Source of the DNA: Taeniopygia guttata
Lineage: Eukaryota > Chordata > Aves > Passeriformes > Estrildidae
Reading direction: 5' to 3'
Length of the DNA: 64,000 bases
Assembly (NCBI RefSeq): GCF_048771995.1
Contig: NC_133036.1
Location: forward strand, 19,937,001 to 20,001,000
Made by a program: the position numbers and the translations under genes. Of this stretch, positions 47,971 through 58,400 are shown one piece after another. Below the pieces are notes generated by a model. It saw only the letters and a program-made list of their open reading frames with translations. It had not been told where the DNA came from and made no database searches. Every line of letters begins with the position of its first letter. Within the stretch, counting starts at the first letter, position 1.

Positions 47971-50188
47971 CAGGGACAAGGCTCAATTTCCCTGAAGTGC
48001 CAGGGATCCCATGCATTAGGGCTGTGGGACACACCAAGTGCAGCTCAGGCCTTTGGCATTTTTAGGTTCTTGGGGTTTGCTCTGAATTTCAGGGGGAAGA
48101 GGGAAGCCCAGACAGCTGTTGAGAAAAGCCATTTTGAGATGCTGGAGCTGGGGATTGTGTTTCAGGCTCTTTGCACCGCCCCAGTGCACAGCAGTTGGTG
48201 GGGAAGAGCAGAGGGGGCACCCGGGGCTGTCTGTGACCCTCCCCATGTGGGAATGCTCTGGGTTGGGCTTTGGGCTTCTGAGACTCCCACGGGACCATTT
48301 CAGCTGTTTCTGACTTTTCAGCAAACTTCACCGGGACTGTGTTTGCTGGATGTGTTTGCCTGGGGAGCTCTGTCCTGCTTTGTTCTGGTGACTTCACCCA
48401 GAGCAGTGGCTTTCCTTTTTTAATGAGGAATTAAAGAGTTCCAGAGATTTCTGACTGATTGTGGCATTGATGAAGGGGTTAACTGGATGAATTAAGAGAG
48501 TCCTTAAGGGAAGCAGGTGGGACAGCTCCTCACTGAGGATAAGTGGAAGGAGTTTCTGCTTTTCCCTTTTCCTTTAGGTCAGGCAGGAACAAAGTCAGGA
48601 AGGCGAGAGAGGTCAGCAAAGATCTGTGCATGCTTATTGCTCATAAAAGCTTTTTTTTTTGATATTGTTTTATTTTCCTTATTTTATGATGCATCCTGAA
48701 AGAATGTCTTTGTGGTTTTGTTTTCTGTTGTGTTTTTTTGTATGGAGATGATTCAGCCTAAATCTTCCACTGTGATCTGATCAGACTCTTATTAATTTCC
48801 TGGTAGGACTTCATGATTTGTGGTACACTAAGATTGTGAAATGGGAGGATTTCAATGAGAAGGATATCACCTTGATGATATATTTCATTCCAGAATGTTT
48901 GTGAAGTAAAGCCAACAGAGTTTTATTTCTTACTCTCTCCAACTTGAACCATTTATTAAAAAGGGGGAAAAAAGGGAGAATAGGTCAGAAAGGATGGTGA
49001 TTATTTATTTTCATCCTAACCTCTAATGTAGTAAGTGTAACTATTATTTCTAGCCAAATAAGAGAGTACATCACCATATTTACTGCCACCAGAGCATTTT
49101 CCCTGCATGTGACATATGATGGGGAGTGAAAAAATGCAAAATAAATGTGTAGAGGTGGATCTGTACCCTGAACTCTGAGCTCCAAAAACCAGTGAGGCCT
49201 CGCAGGCTGCAGTCAGCCCTGGCAGGGTGACAGTTCCTGTGCAGGGCAGGTGTCCCTGCCAGGCTGGCTGGGGATGTTCCAAGCCCTTGTGGCTGAAAGG
49301 AGGAAAGGAAGAATGCACTTCTGGAAGAAAAAGAGCTCAGAAATGATGATTTGATTTTTCCTCTAGAAACCAATCCTCTGTTTTCCCTGGATTTGCTGTT
49401 TTAGTAGCACTGGACTGCAATAGGATAATAAATCATAGAAATGTTCTTTCTTTCACTGACTGGTGTAAATTTGACTGGATAAGGGGACCTTACCTCACCT
49501 GCCCTACCTGGGATGTGCCTCTGTGTGCCTGGTGCTCACATTCAAACAGCTTTTCATTGCTGCTTTGATACATATCAAGGATTCTCATCACAAGCCACTG
49601 CTTCATAAAAAGTTCTAATGGGGTGGGAGTAAAAAAACCCTTTATTAAATGGCATGAACTTCTGGATCTGAATGTAATAAAATAATAATTTATGATGTAT
49701 TTTTAGGGATAAGAGATTCAAGTGCATATTAATTAAATGAATAATGAAAACCTTTGTGAGATTCTCTCCCACAAGTTGCTAGTAGCTGTTTAATCAAATT
49801 CTTTCTATGGAAAAATGCATTTCATTATAATGTAATTAGCACATCTATTGTGTTTTTAATACAACTTGTGCTCAAGTGTGTTTGATCTGGTGTTTGCTCA
49901 TGGCAATTAGCAGTGAAGGAATTTAACTTTTTTGCTTTATTCTGGGCTTTGTAAATTACAAGTGCCATATCTGGGAATAATGGATGTGATCTTTTGTAAA
50001 GTGCTAGATTCATCTTGGGAATATATTGGGGTAGTCATTATCAGCAGCAAAAAGAGAAGGTGGGGAGCTGTGCTGCCTAAAGCTGCACATGTAGGGGTGA
50101 CTTTATTTTCTGGCACCGATGTGTTTTGTTGTGTCTGTCCTGTGCCAGTCCTGAGGAAGGAAGCTGGAGGGTTTTGCACCCTGGGGTG
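47971..50188. other. No gene seen; noncoding DNA
   Basis: A 165-codon plus frame (47926-48423) and overlapping minus frames are mutually exclusive and unrecognised. No array or LTR found. Confidence 0.5.
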
Positions 50189-52626
50189 TTCTGTGCAGGT
50201 TCTGTAGCCCAGGGTGTTCTGGGCAGGTTCTGTACGGGTACAGGTTTAGAGTCTGCACAGGTTTAGGTTCTGTCCAGGTTCTGTGCAGGTTCAGGTTCTG
50301 TACAGATACTGGTTCTGTACAAGTTCTGTGCAGGTTCAGTTTCTGAGCAGGTTCTGTAAAAATTCTGAGCAGGTTCTGTGCAGGTTCTGTACAGATGCTG
50401 GTTCTGTACAAGTTCTGAGCAGGTTCTATGCAGGTTTGGGTTCTGTGCCAGTTCTGTACAAGTTCTGTGCAGGTTCAGGCTCTGTGCAGGTTCTGTGCTG
50501 GTTCTGTGCAGGTTCTGTGCAGGTTCAGGTTCTGAGCATGTTCTGTACAGGTTTGGATTCTGTGCAGGTTCTATACTGGTACTGTACAGGTTTGGATTCT
50601 GAGCAGGTTCTGTACAGGTTTCGATTCTGTGCAGGTTCTGTGCAGGTTCTGTGCATGTTCTGTACAGGTTTGGATTCTGTGCAGGTTCTGAGCAGGTTCT
50701 GAGCAGGTTTGGGTTCTGAGCTGGTTCTGTGCAGGTTCAGGTTCTGTGCAGGCTCTGTGCAGGTTCAGGTTCTGTGCAGGTTCTGAGCAGGTTCTGAGCA
50801 GGTTCTGAGCCAGTTCTGTGCAGGTTCTGAGCAGGTTCTGTGCAGGTTTGGGTTCTGTGCAGGTTCTGTGCAGGTTCTGTGCAGGCTCTGAGCAGGCTCT
50901 GTGCAGGTTCAGGTTCTGTGCAGGCTCTGAGCAGGTTCTGAGCAGGTTCAGGTTCTGTGCAGGTTCTGTGCAGGCTCTGAGCAGGTTCTGTGCAGGTTCT
51001 GTGCAGGCTCTGAGCAGGCTCTGTGCAGGTTTGGGTTCTGTGCAGGTTCTGAGCAGGTTCTGTGCAGGTTTGGGTTCTGTGCAGGTTCTGTGCAGGTTCT
51101 GAGCAGGCTCTGTGCAGGTTCAGGTTCTGTGCAGGTTCTGAGCAGGTTCAGGTTCTGAGCAGGTTCTGTGCAGGCTCTGTGCAGGTTCTGTGCAGGTTTG
51201 GGTTCTGTGCAGGTTCTTTGCAGGTTCAGGTTCTGTGCAGGCTCTGTGCAGGTTCAGGTTCTGTGCAGGTTCTGAGCAGGTTCTGAGCAGGTTCTGAGCC
51301 AGTTCTGTGCAGGTTCTGAGCAGGTTCTGAGCAGGTTTGGGTTCTGTGCAGGTTCTGAGCAGGTTCTGAGCAGGTTCTGTGCAGGCTCTGTGCAGGTTCA
51401 GGTTCTGTGCAGGCTCTGTGCAGGTTCTGAGCAGGTTCTGAGCAGGTTCAGGTTCTGTGCAGGTTCTGTGCAGGCTCTGAGCAGGCTCTGTGCAGGTTTG
51501 GGTTCTGTGCAGGTTCTGTGCAGGTTCTGAGCAGGCTCTGTGCAGGTTCAGGTTCTGTGCAGGTTCTGAGCAGGTTCAGGTTCTGAGCAGGTTCTGTGCA
51601 GGCTCTGTGCAGGTTCTGTGCAGGTTTGGGTTCTGTGCAGGTTCTTTGCAGGTTCTGTGCAGGTTCTGAGCAGGCTCTGTGCAGGTTCAGGTTCTGTACA
51701 GGCTCTGTGCAGGTTCTGTACAGGTTTGGGTTCTGTGCAGGTTCTGAGCAGGTTTGGGTTCTATACAGGTTCTGTGCAGTTTCTGTGCAGGCTCTGAGCA
51801 GGTTCAGGTTCTGTGCAGGTTCTGAGCAGGTTCAGGTTCTGTGCAGGTTCTGAGCAGGTTCAGGTTCTGTGCAGGTTCTGAGCAGGTTCTGAGCAGGTTA
51901 TGAGCAGGTTCAGGCTCTGTGCAGGTTCTATACAGGTTCTGTGCAGGTTCTGTACAGGTTTGGGTTCTGAGCAGGTTCTGAGCAGGTTCTGTGCAGGTTC
52001 TGTGCAGGTTCAGGTTCTGTGCAGGTTCTGAGCAGGTTCTGAGCAGGTTCTGAGCCAGTTCTGTGCAGGTTCTGAGCAGGTTCTGAGCAGGTTTGGGTTC
52101 TGTGCAGGTTCTGAGCAGGTTCTGAGCAGGTTCTGTGCAGGCTCTGTGCAGGTTCAGGTTCTGTGCAGGCTCTGTGCAGGTTCTGAGCAGGTTCTGTGCA
52201 GGTTTGGGTTCTGTGCAGGTTCTGAGCAGGTTCTGAGCAGGTTCTGTACAGGTTTGGGTTCTGTGCAGGTTCTGTGCAGGTTCTGTGCAGGTTCTGTACA
52301 GGTTTGGGTTCTGAGCAGGTTCTGAGCAGGTTCTGTACAGGTTCTGAGCAGGTTCTGAGCAGGTTCTGAGCAGGTTCTGTACAGGTTCTGTGCAGGTTCT
52401 GTGCAGGTTCTGAGCAGGTTCAGGTTCTGAGCAGGTTCTGTGCAGGCTCTGTGCAGGTTCAGGCTCTGTGCAGGTTCTGTGCAGGTTCTGTGCAGGCTCT
52501 GTGCAGGTTCTGTGCAGGTTCAGGCTCTGTGCAGGTTCTATACAGGTTCTGTGCAGGCTCTGTGCAGGTTCTGTGCAGGCTCTGAGCAGGTTCAGGTTCT
52601 GTACTGGTTCTGAGCAGGTTCTGCAG
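50189..52626. repeat. 2.4-kb minisatellite on the 11-bp unit TTCTGTGCAGG
   Basis: Units TTCTGTGCAGG and TTCTGAGCAGG (plus CTCTG and TACAGG variants) are interspersed with hexamers TTCAGG and TTTGGG; roughly 200 units by eye. The left 0.5 kb is the most varied (GTACAGG, ATGCTGG). The rest is more homogeneous. Frames of 74-139 codons encode repetitive VQVLCRFCAGS-type peptides and are not genes. Frames on the opposite strand encode repetitive CTEPAQNLHR-type peptides. Confidence 0.97.
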
Positions 52627-54066
52627 CAGCAGAGCCCCAGGGCTCAGCCTCCCAGCTGCACTGCTGGCTCCTCTGTGCCGCAGCCGTGCAGGAGCAGGAC
52701 GAGCTGCCTGTGCAGAACGTTCCCTGGGAGCAGTGCCCAGGCTGGGCTCACCTGGAGCGTCTCCATGGCTGGGTGCACTGTGCCATAGAGCCTGATATTG
52801 TCTCCTGAGAAACCCGTTAATGTACAGAAAATCCAAACTTGGCTTTTATGTAGTAAAAGATTGGCTTTTATGTAGTAAAAAACAACATAATACAGTACAG
52901 GAATATAAAAAGAAGCCATCCAGTGCAAACATCATAAACATTGGAAATGGATACAGTGTTCCTTAAAATAACTTTAAAAAAATTAGGATTAAAAACAGCA
53001 ATTCCAGGCAATAGAATCTGGCTGATACCTACCAAAATACTTGACTTACTGCACTAAATAATCTTATAACTAACTTTACCTGCTGATAGCCAATACCACA
53101 GGTACTGACAAAATCCTTAAACTGTAAGTATTATTAGTTAGCATTCCTTATAATACACAAATAAGTGGAACCCCTAGAGCACATACTGCTGCTGGATTAA
53201 GCAAAACAGAATGAGCCCATTCAAAATAAAACCAAGGCTGTCACCCTAAAACGTATTTTTAAAAAACAAAGAATAGGATCTAAGGCTGATTTGACCAATG
53301 GACAGAATTCTCCTCAGTTTTCCTTTAGTTTGTATTTGAAAATTTGAGTGATTACATTGTTGATGTATTAGTGTCCAGCCAAATATTGCATCGGACAACT
53401 TTTTACAGCAGTGAGGAACAGTGTGAGACCATTATTGTGCATTGTTATTTCCTGCCAAGAAAACATTCTGGGGGAAGGGAATGTGAATTGGAGATGATGT
53501 GAACAAGTAAAAAGCAAATTTGAGAGGTTCCACTATACTTGTTTAAGAAAAAAAAAAAAAAAAAAAAAAAAAAAGATTTAGCATTATTTGGTTAGCTACC
53601 AGATTTAAATAATCAAATCAACTAAACTAATACATACAGCTCCAGCACAGATCCTGCACAGTGGAGGATCTGTGTAGCAGGGCTCTGTTCCTGTTGGAGG
53701 CAACAGGACTCTGCACTGCTGGAAGCCAGAGACAGGCCATGGTCCCAAGGGACCCACTTTTCCCAAAATGTTTTTGGCTGGGTCCCTTCCAGTGTGGGAA
53801 GTTTCATTCTGGTCATTCTGTGGCTCTTCACCAGGTGGGAAACTGAACACAGTCCCTTTCCAGGGATGTGGTGGCTGCAGCTCCAAACCATCCTTACATT
53901 TGTGGTGCTTTTATGCAGCCCAGCGTGTGGGAGTGTAGCAGTTTGGGAGTCTACAGTATTTTCCTAGGTGGAAAATACTCCTTTTACAGTACCTGCTTAG
54001 AAAAAAAGCACAACAATTTCACAGTAATGAGACCCTTCATTTTTTGTCCCTGAAAAATGCTCTTGC
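52627..54066. other. No gene seen; region downstream of CDH5
   Basis: Begins with about 170 bp of moderately GC-rich unique DNA after the array, then AT-rich DNA. Contains a 22-bp tandem duplication (52839-52882) and an A27 run (53548-53574). An alternative CDH5 polyadenylation site could lie here. Confidence 0.5.
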
Positions 54067-54072
54067 TTTAAT
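54067..54072 (-). terminator. CDH5: Candidate CDH5 polyadenylation signal (ATTAAA)
   Basis: TTTAAT on the plus strand, i.e. ATTAAA on the minus strand, about 920 nt after the stop. ATTAAA is the commonest variant of the canonical hexamer, but it is AT-rich and frequent by chance. No transcript end can be seen in the sequence. Confidence 0.25.
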
Positions 54073-54992
54073 AATGCTGAATAAACCCCCTATTCAACCT
54101 CTTTAGAAATGTAGAGAGACCTGTATTTCCATCTAGAGAGATTTACAGTGTTGGAGTCTTGACGTTCCTCTGATCTCCACATTTCCTGCCCTGCAGGATA
54201 CGTTCCATTGAGTAGCAGTGAGATCCTATTTACAGAGTGAAAAAACAATTTTGCTGCTAGCTAGAGCAAATTCTAGCACGCCAGAAATGTGCCCGAAATT
54301 GTCATTAGGCTGCTAAAAATGACAGATGAAACCAGATTGTGTGTCTAAAAATCCTGTCTAATTTTATCTTGACTAACTAATAGATGTAGTAGAAGGCTAT
54401 AAAGCAAAAATAATTAATAGAAGGGAAAGAAAGAAAAAGTAATGCTTCTTTTTGAGAGTGATGGAATAATTTCTAATACTAAATGATAGACCATATGTTC
54501 CTCCTCTCTTCTGCTGGATGAGCATAAGTGTGGAATGTCAATAAAGATGTTGCAAGAGGGGCAGGCAGAGCAGCCAGCTGGAGATACAGGAGGTTAAAAC
54601 ATCCCTTCCCAATGCCACTGAGCCCCTCTCTCCCAGCAGAGGGTGACCTTGGATGCATGTGGATGGAAACAGCACAGGAGGAGAGGCTGAGGGAGAAACT
54701 GGGACAAAACCAGGAGAAGTGGGGAAGACGGGGATAGGAGGTGTGCTCTGGAAGACTTGAGCAGATCAGTGAGCAGGAATTTTGGGGCAAAAAATGAATG
54801 TTAGCAAGGACAGTATTGCTGGGGGAAGTTAATATAGGTGATCTCTGTGTGTCTGTTTGACCCTACTGCAGGCTTTCTCCATGCCTGTTTGAAATCCTAC
54901 TACGGCCTGAGGGAAGAGCTGTGAGTTCCTCTTCGGCAGTCTCTTGGTGTCTGTCTGTGGTGGGAGAGACAAAACTCATGGCTAGTTTGAGC
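54067..54992 (-). other. CDH5: Putative CDH5 3' UTR
   Basis: Sequence immediately 3' of the CDH5 stop codon. It has no coding potential I recognise; a 103-codon frame on the minus strand and a 69-codon frame on the plus strand look like chance. I saw no canonical AATAAA on the minus strand between the stop and about 53.0 kb. The left limit is the only clear hexamer variant (next entry). The real 3' UTR may be longer. Confidence 0.4.
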
Positions 54993-55486
54993 TTAATACA
55001 CAAAATCTTCACTTGGTTCTGAGCCATACAGCTCAGCTAACATCTTGAACCTGGGTCCCCAGTCATTGAGAAAGTCGTAGTCAATGTCTGAGTCTGAGGA
55101 GCCCGAGCCCAGAGAGCTGAGGGACTCCGCGATGGACTCGGCGCCTTCGTAGCCGTAGATGTGCAGGGTGTCGTAGGGCAGCAAATCCCTGTCGTTGTCA
55201 GCCTCGTCCTTCTTCACCTCAATCATCATCTCCATGCCCCCAGCCCCAGGGGGGACGTTCCCAGGAGGTTTCTGGACCTGTGCATAGGGAGAGGGAGCGG
55301 CCTCTGCCTTGAGGCCGTTCTTGCGCACGGAGTTGAGCACGGACACGTCGTAGCTGGTGGTGTCCATCTCGCCCCCGCCCTCCTCGTCGTAGGTGACCAG
55401 CTGCTCATGGATCTCTGCCACGCTCCTCCCAAGCCCGCTCAGGTCCTTCTTGTGCCTCTTTCTCAGCAGAATCAGCAACGCAATTA
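54993..55486 (-). CDS. CDH5: CDH5 exon 12: end of membrane span, cytoplasmic tail, stop
   Basis: 494 coding nt ending in TAA at 54993-54995. Acceptor TTTCCTTTGCAG|TAATTG. It encodes residues 546-709. The end of the membrane helix (IALLILLRKRHKK) is followed by the p120-catenin region YDEEGGGEMDTTSYDVSVLN. Then comes PYAQVQKPP, containing the tyrosine equivalent to human Y685. MMIEVKKDEAD and PYDTLHIYGYEGAESIAESL follow, then a serine/aspartate patch and the beta-catenin region DYDFLNDWGPRFKMLAELYG. The last residues are SEPSEDFVY where human has SDPREELLY. Confidence 0.97.
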
Positions 55487-58400
55487 CTGCAAAGGAAACT
55501 TAGATGAGCATGTGTGAATAGAGAAGTAACACACTAAAACAAATTGCATTTAAGATACGTAACATAATCTGAAGTGCTTGTTGGTTTTTTTTTTTCCTGG
55601 AGTGTTTTTTAGCATATATTTATTTAAAAAATAGTTAAAATTTCTATTTAACTGTAGGATTAGGTGAAGGAGTTCAGTCTGGACTGTCTGGAGTCTCCCT
55701 GACTCTTGAGTTGGAATCACAAGTACAAACGTATGGTGTCACAAGGTCATAGAATAAACTACTGCCTTGAACTCTTAATGCCAACTTACGTGGTACTTGT
55801 AAGACAGGCCAATTCTCAGGCAAGGAAAAGGTACTCAGCCTTTTCTGATAGATTTCAAATGCAGCAAATAGGTACTGGTCTGCTGATTTGTTACAAATGT
55901 ATTTATGTTCACTGTACTGCTTCAAGGGTTTCCAGACTGGTTGTGCCATAGGAACCAGAAATCCTGTTGTTATTGCTCCAGCCCAGATTTCTTGTTTTAT
56001 AGCTGTGTATGCGGCTGGTACCAGTAAATCAAGTATATTATACATGTGTGCAATAGCCTGTCTAGAGGAGCAGCTTTACAGCTGAAGCTTTCTAACAGGC
56101 CAGAGAGTAAGAGCACGTGAGATGAATGAAATAGCTACAACATTTCTAGCTTTGTGACCATTTCATACCCACAAAGCTTTTGTAGATCTCACCTAAAGAA
56201 GCAAAACAATCCTCACGCTGTAGTGCAGAGAACATTCCAAAAGTCAGATACTCACCAATGATTGTGAAGATGCAGATAAAAATTGCCACCAGTGCTTGTA
56301 TGCTGACGCCAACCTGCTTTGCCCTCTCCTCACAGAAGGTGAAGTTGCCTTTCTCGTTGCACTTGCAGACACTGATGACCAGGGTGTTGGTGCTGGTGAG
56401 GTCAGGGTCGCCGTTGTCTGAGATGAGGACAGGCAGGTAGTGGAATTTGGCCAGTTCCCGATTGAACTGTCCATATTTGACAGTGATGTTAGCCGTGTTG
56501 TCTGGAAGAAGTAAGGACACTCCATTAGGTGATAATCTCTACTAGAAGTAAGGACACTCCATTAGGTGATAATCTCCACCAGACTGTCCTCACAGATTAT
56601 CAGTCAGCTGGTGCCTCTTCCCCTTAGACAGCGCCAGCCTTTCGGGAAACAGTGAAACTTTAGTTTCATTAAACATATTTTTTTTGCCCCAGTATGTTCA
56701 GCCTTTAAAAATAGTTACTTAGCTCAGCTAGACCAACCACAGGTCAGTGCTACAGCTTTTCTTCCCTGAGGCCTGGGGTCCTGCAGCTGAGGAAGGGATT
56801 GCAGGGATACACTACCGTAGTTCTCAATCAGGGAGAAGTTGCTGTCTTCTGTGGCCAGTGAGTATCTGAAGAAACCTCTGGGTGATGTTTCATCCTTGTC
56901 AACAGCTGAAATCCTGACAATCACCTGGAGGATGGAAGAGGTCACAGTTTTCAGTGCATATTGCCTCCACTGATAAAGCATGTGGAGTATTTGAACTGGA
57001 CTGCGTAACCTTTCGTTTCAGGGCAGGACACAGACATCTCAGGATAACTCCTCTTCAAGTTTTTTTCAGGTGAGAAATTTCTTTGTGGGTTTTCAAAAAG
57101 ACCAGTTTTGCCTCTTCAAATTTTGCATAACGAAAGCACAAAAAAGCCTCACTTTAAAAAACATATGGCTTGTTGAAGTGTCTAAGATGGTGTCTTCCGA
57201 AGTCCTCAGCCTACTCTGAGGTGTGACTGTCATTCTTGGAATGACATTGAAACTGCCATGCTTGAAGGACATGCTTGGGTTTTGAAATCTTCAGCCTGAT
57301 GTCCATTAGGTGTATAAAATACAAAAAATGTGTCTGGTTATATCCCAAAGGTATTTTAAAAATTAAGCTGAAGGTGAAATTAATACCTTGCATATTCTAT
57401 CAGATAGTCCAGGCAGTGACAAAATGTCCTGGTTCTGGCCAGGAAAGAGTTAATGTTTTTCCCAGTAGCTGGGAGGGGAAAGGAACTCTCTTCCTGGAGA
57501 AGGAGTTCCTTCTGTTTGATCAGGTGTGGTGGGATAATGCTGGTGCTGAGCCAGAGGGAGCACGTTGGGTGGTGTAGCTGCTCTGCACTCTCTCTATTTT
57601 TTTCTATATATACATTTCTGTTATTTATATTGTTGCTATTACTGTTTATTTTCTTATCTCATTGCTATTTCCAGGAAATTATCTCAGCCCACAAAAATTT
57701 CCTTTTTGTGCTCCTCTCCATCCTGCTGCAGGGGAAAAGAGGGTGAGTGAGTGGCCTGTGGTTTCGGGTGTCCCACTGTTCAGTGGGAACACTAAACTGG
57801 GGAGTACCTCCCCTAAACCATGACACAAAGTCTCTTAATCAAACAAATATCACAGTACAGGCTGAATGCTTGTGTCTGAGGCCAAACACATAAATCCAAA
57901 ATACCAACATTGTGCCAAGTAGTAACAATTTCTATGTGTAGATCCATGGACTTTATGACTACAAAATAATGTTCAATGCAGCAGTGTTTCTTTTACTAGT
58001 TGGAAGTAGTTTCCTCCTCAGTATCACATTCAAGTATCTGTGTGATAGAACTGAGCTGCTAATTCTTGCTGTGCAAAACTTGACTGTCCTTCATGGCTCA
58101 ACTGTTAATACACAGATGTGAGAGCCTGGGGGGAGAGGAGCAGTGCAGCCCATGTGTACAAGCAGATAAAAGTCAATTTTCCAGCAGTGCAATATCCTTA
58201 AGAAATATTCCTGACCACTGATGTTTTGGAAATCAATGAAATGATTGGGTGTTTTGGCATGAAAACTGAGACTCGCTTTTATTAAAAGACATCTTTCACT
58301 TGAGCTGACAAGCAGTAATTCAGGTTTCGGATAAAGTTCTCCCTGTCTCACCTTCCCAGGTGCTGCATTTTCACACACTCGGGGTTCCTCAGGAGAAACA

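Noticed and set aside
46483..47979. 498-codon minus-strand open frame, and 218-299-codon plus-strand frames over the same interval
   Set aside because: They span the 11-bp and 67-bp arrays. The repeat unit has no stop in any frame, so frames stay open on both strands, and the peptides are pure 11-residue repeats.
50283..52788. Frames of 74-139 codons encoding cysteine-rich VLCRFCAGS peptides, and opposite-strand CTEPAQNLHR peptides
   Set aside because: Direct translations of the TTCTGTGCAGG minisatellite. They are not a cysteine-rich protein family.
1..54000. BEAN1 coding exons expected downstream of CDH5 by mammalian synteny
   Set aside because: I searched both strands by eye for the transmembrane segment, the histidine-rich stretch and the proline-rich PPxY-type tail and found none. 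They may lie left of the window.
55161..55517. 118-codon plus-strand frame
   Set aside because: Antisense shadow of CDH5 exon 12.
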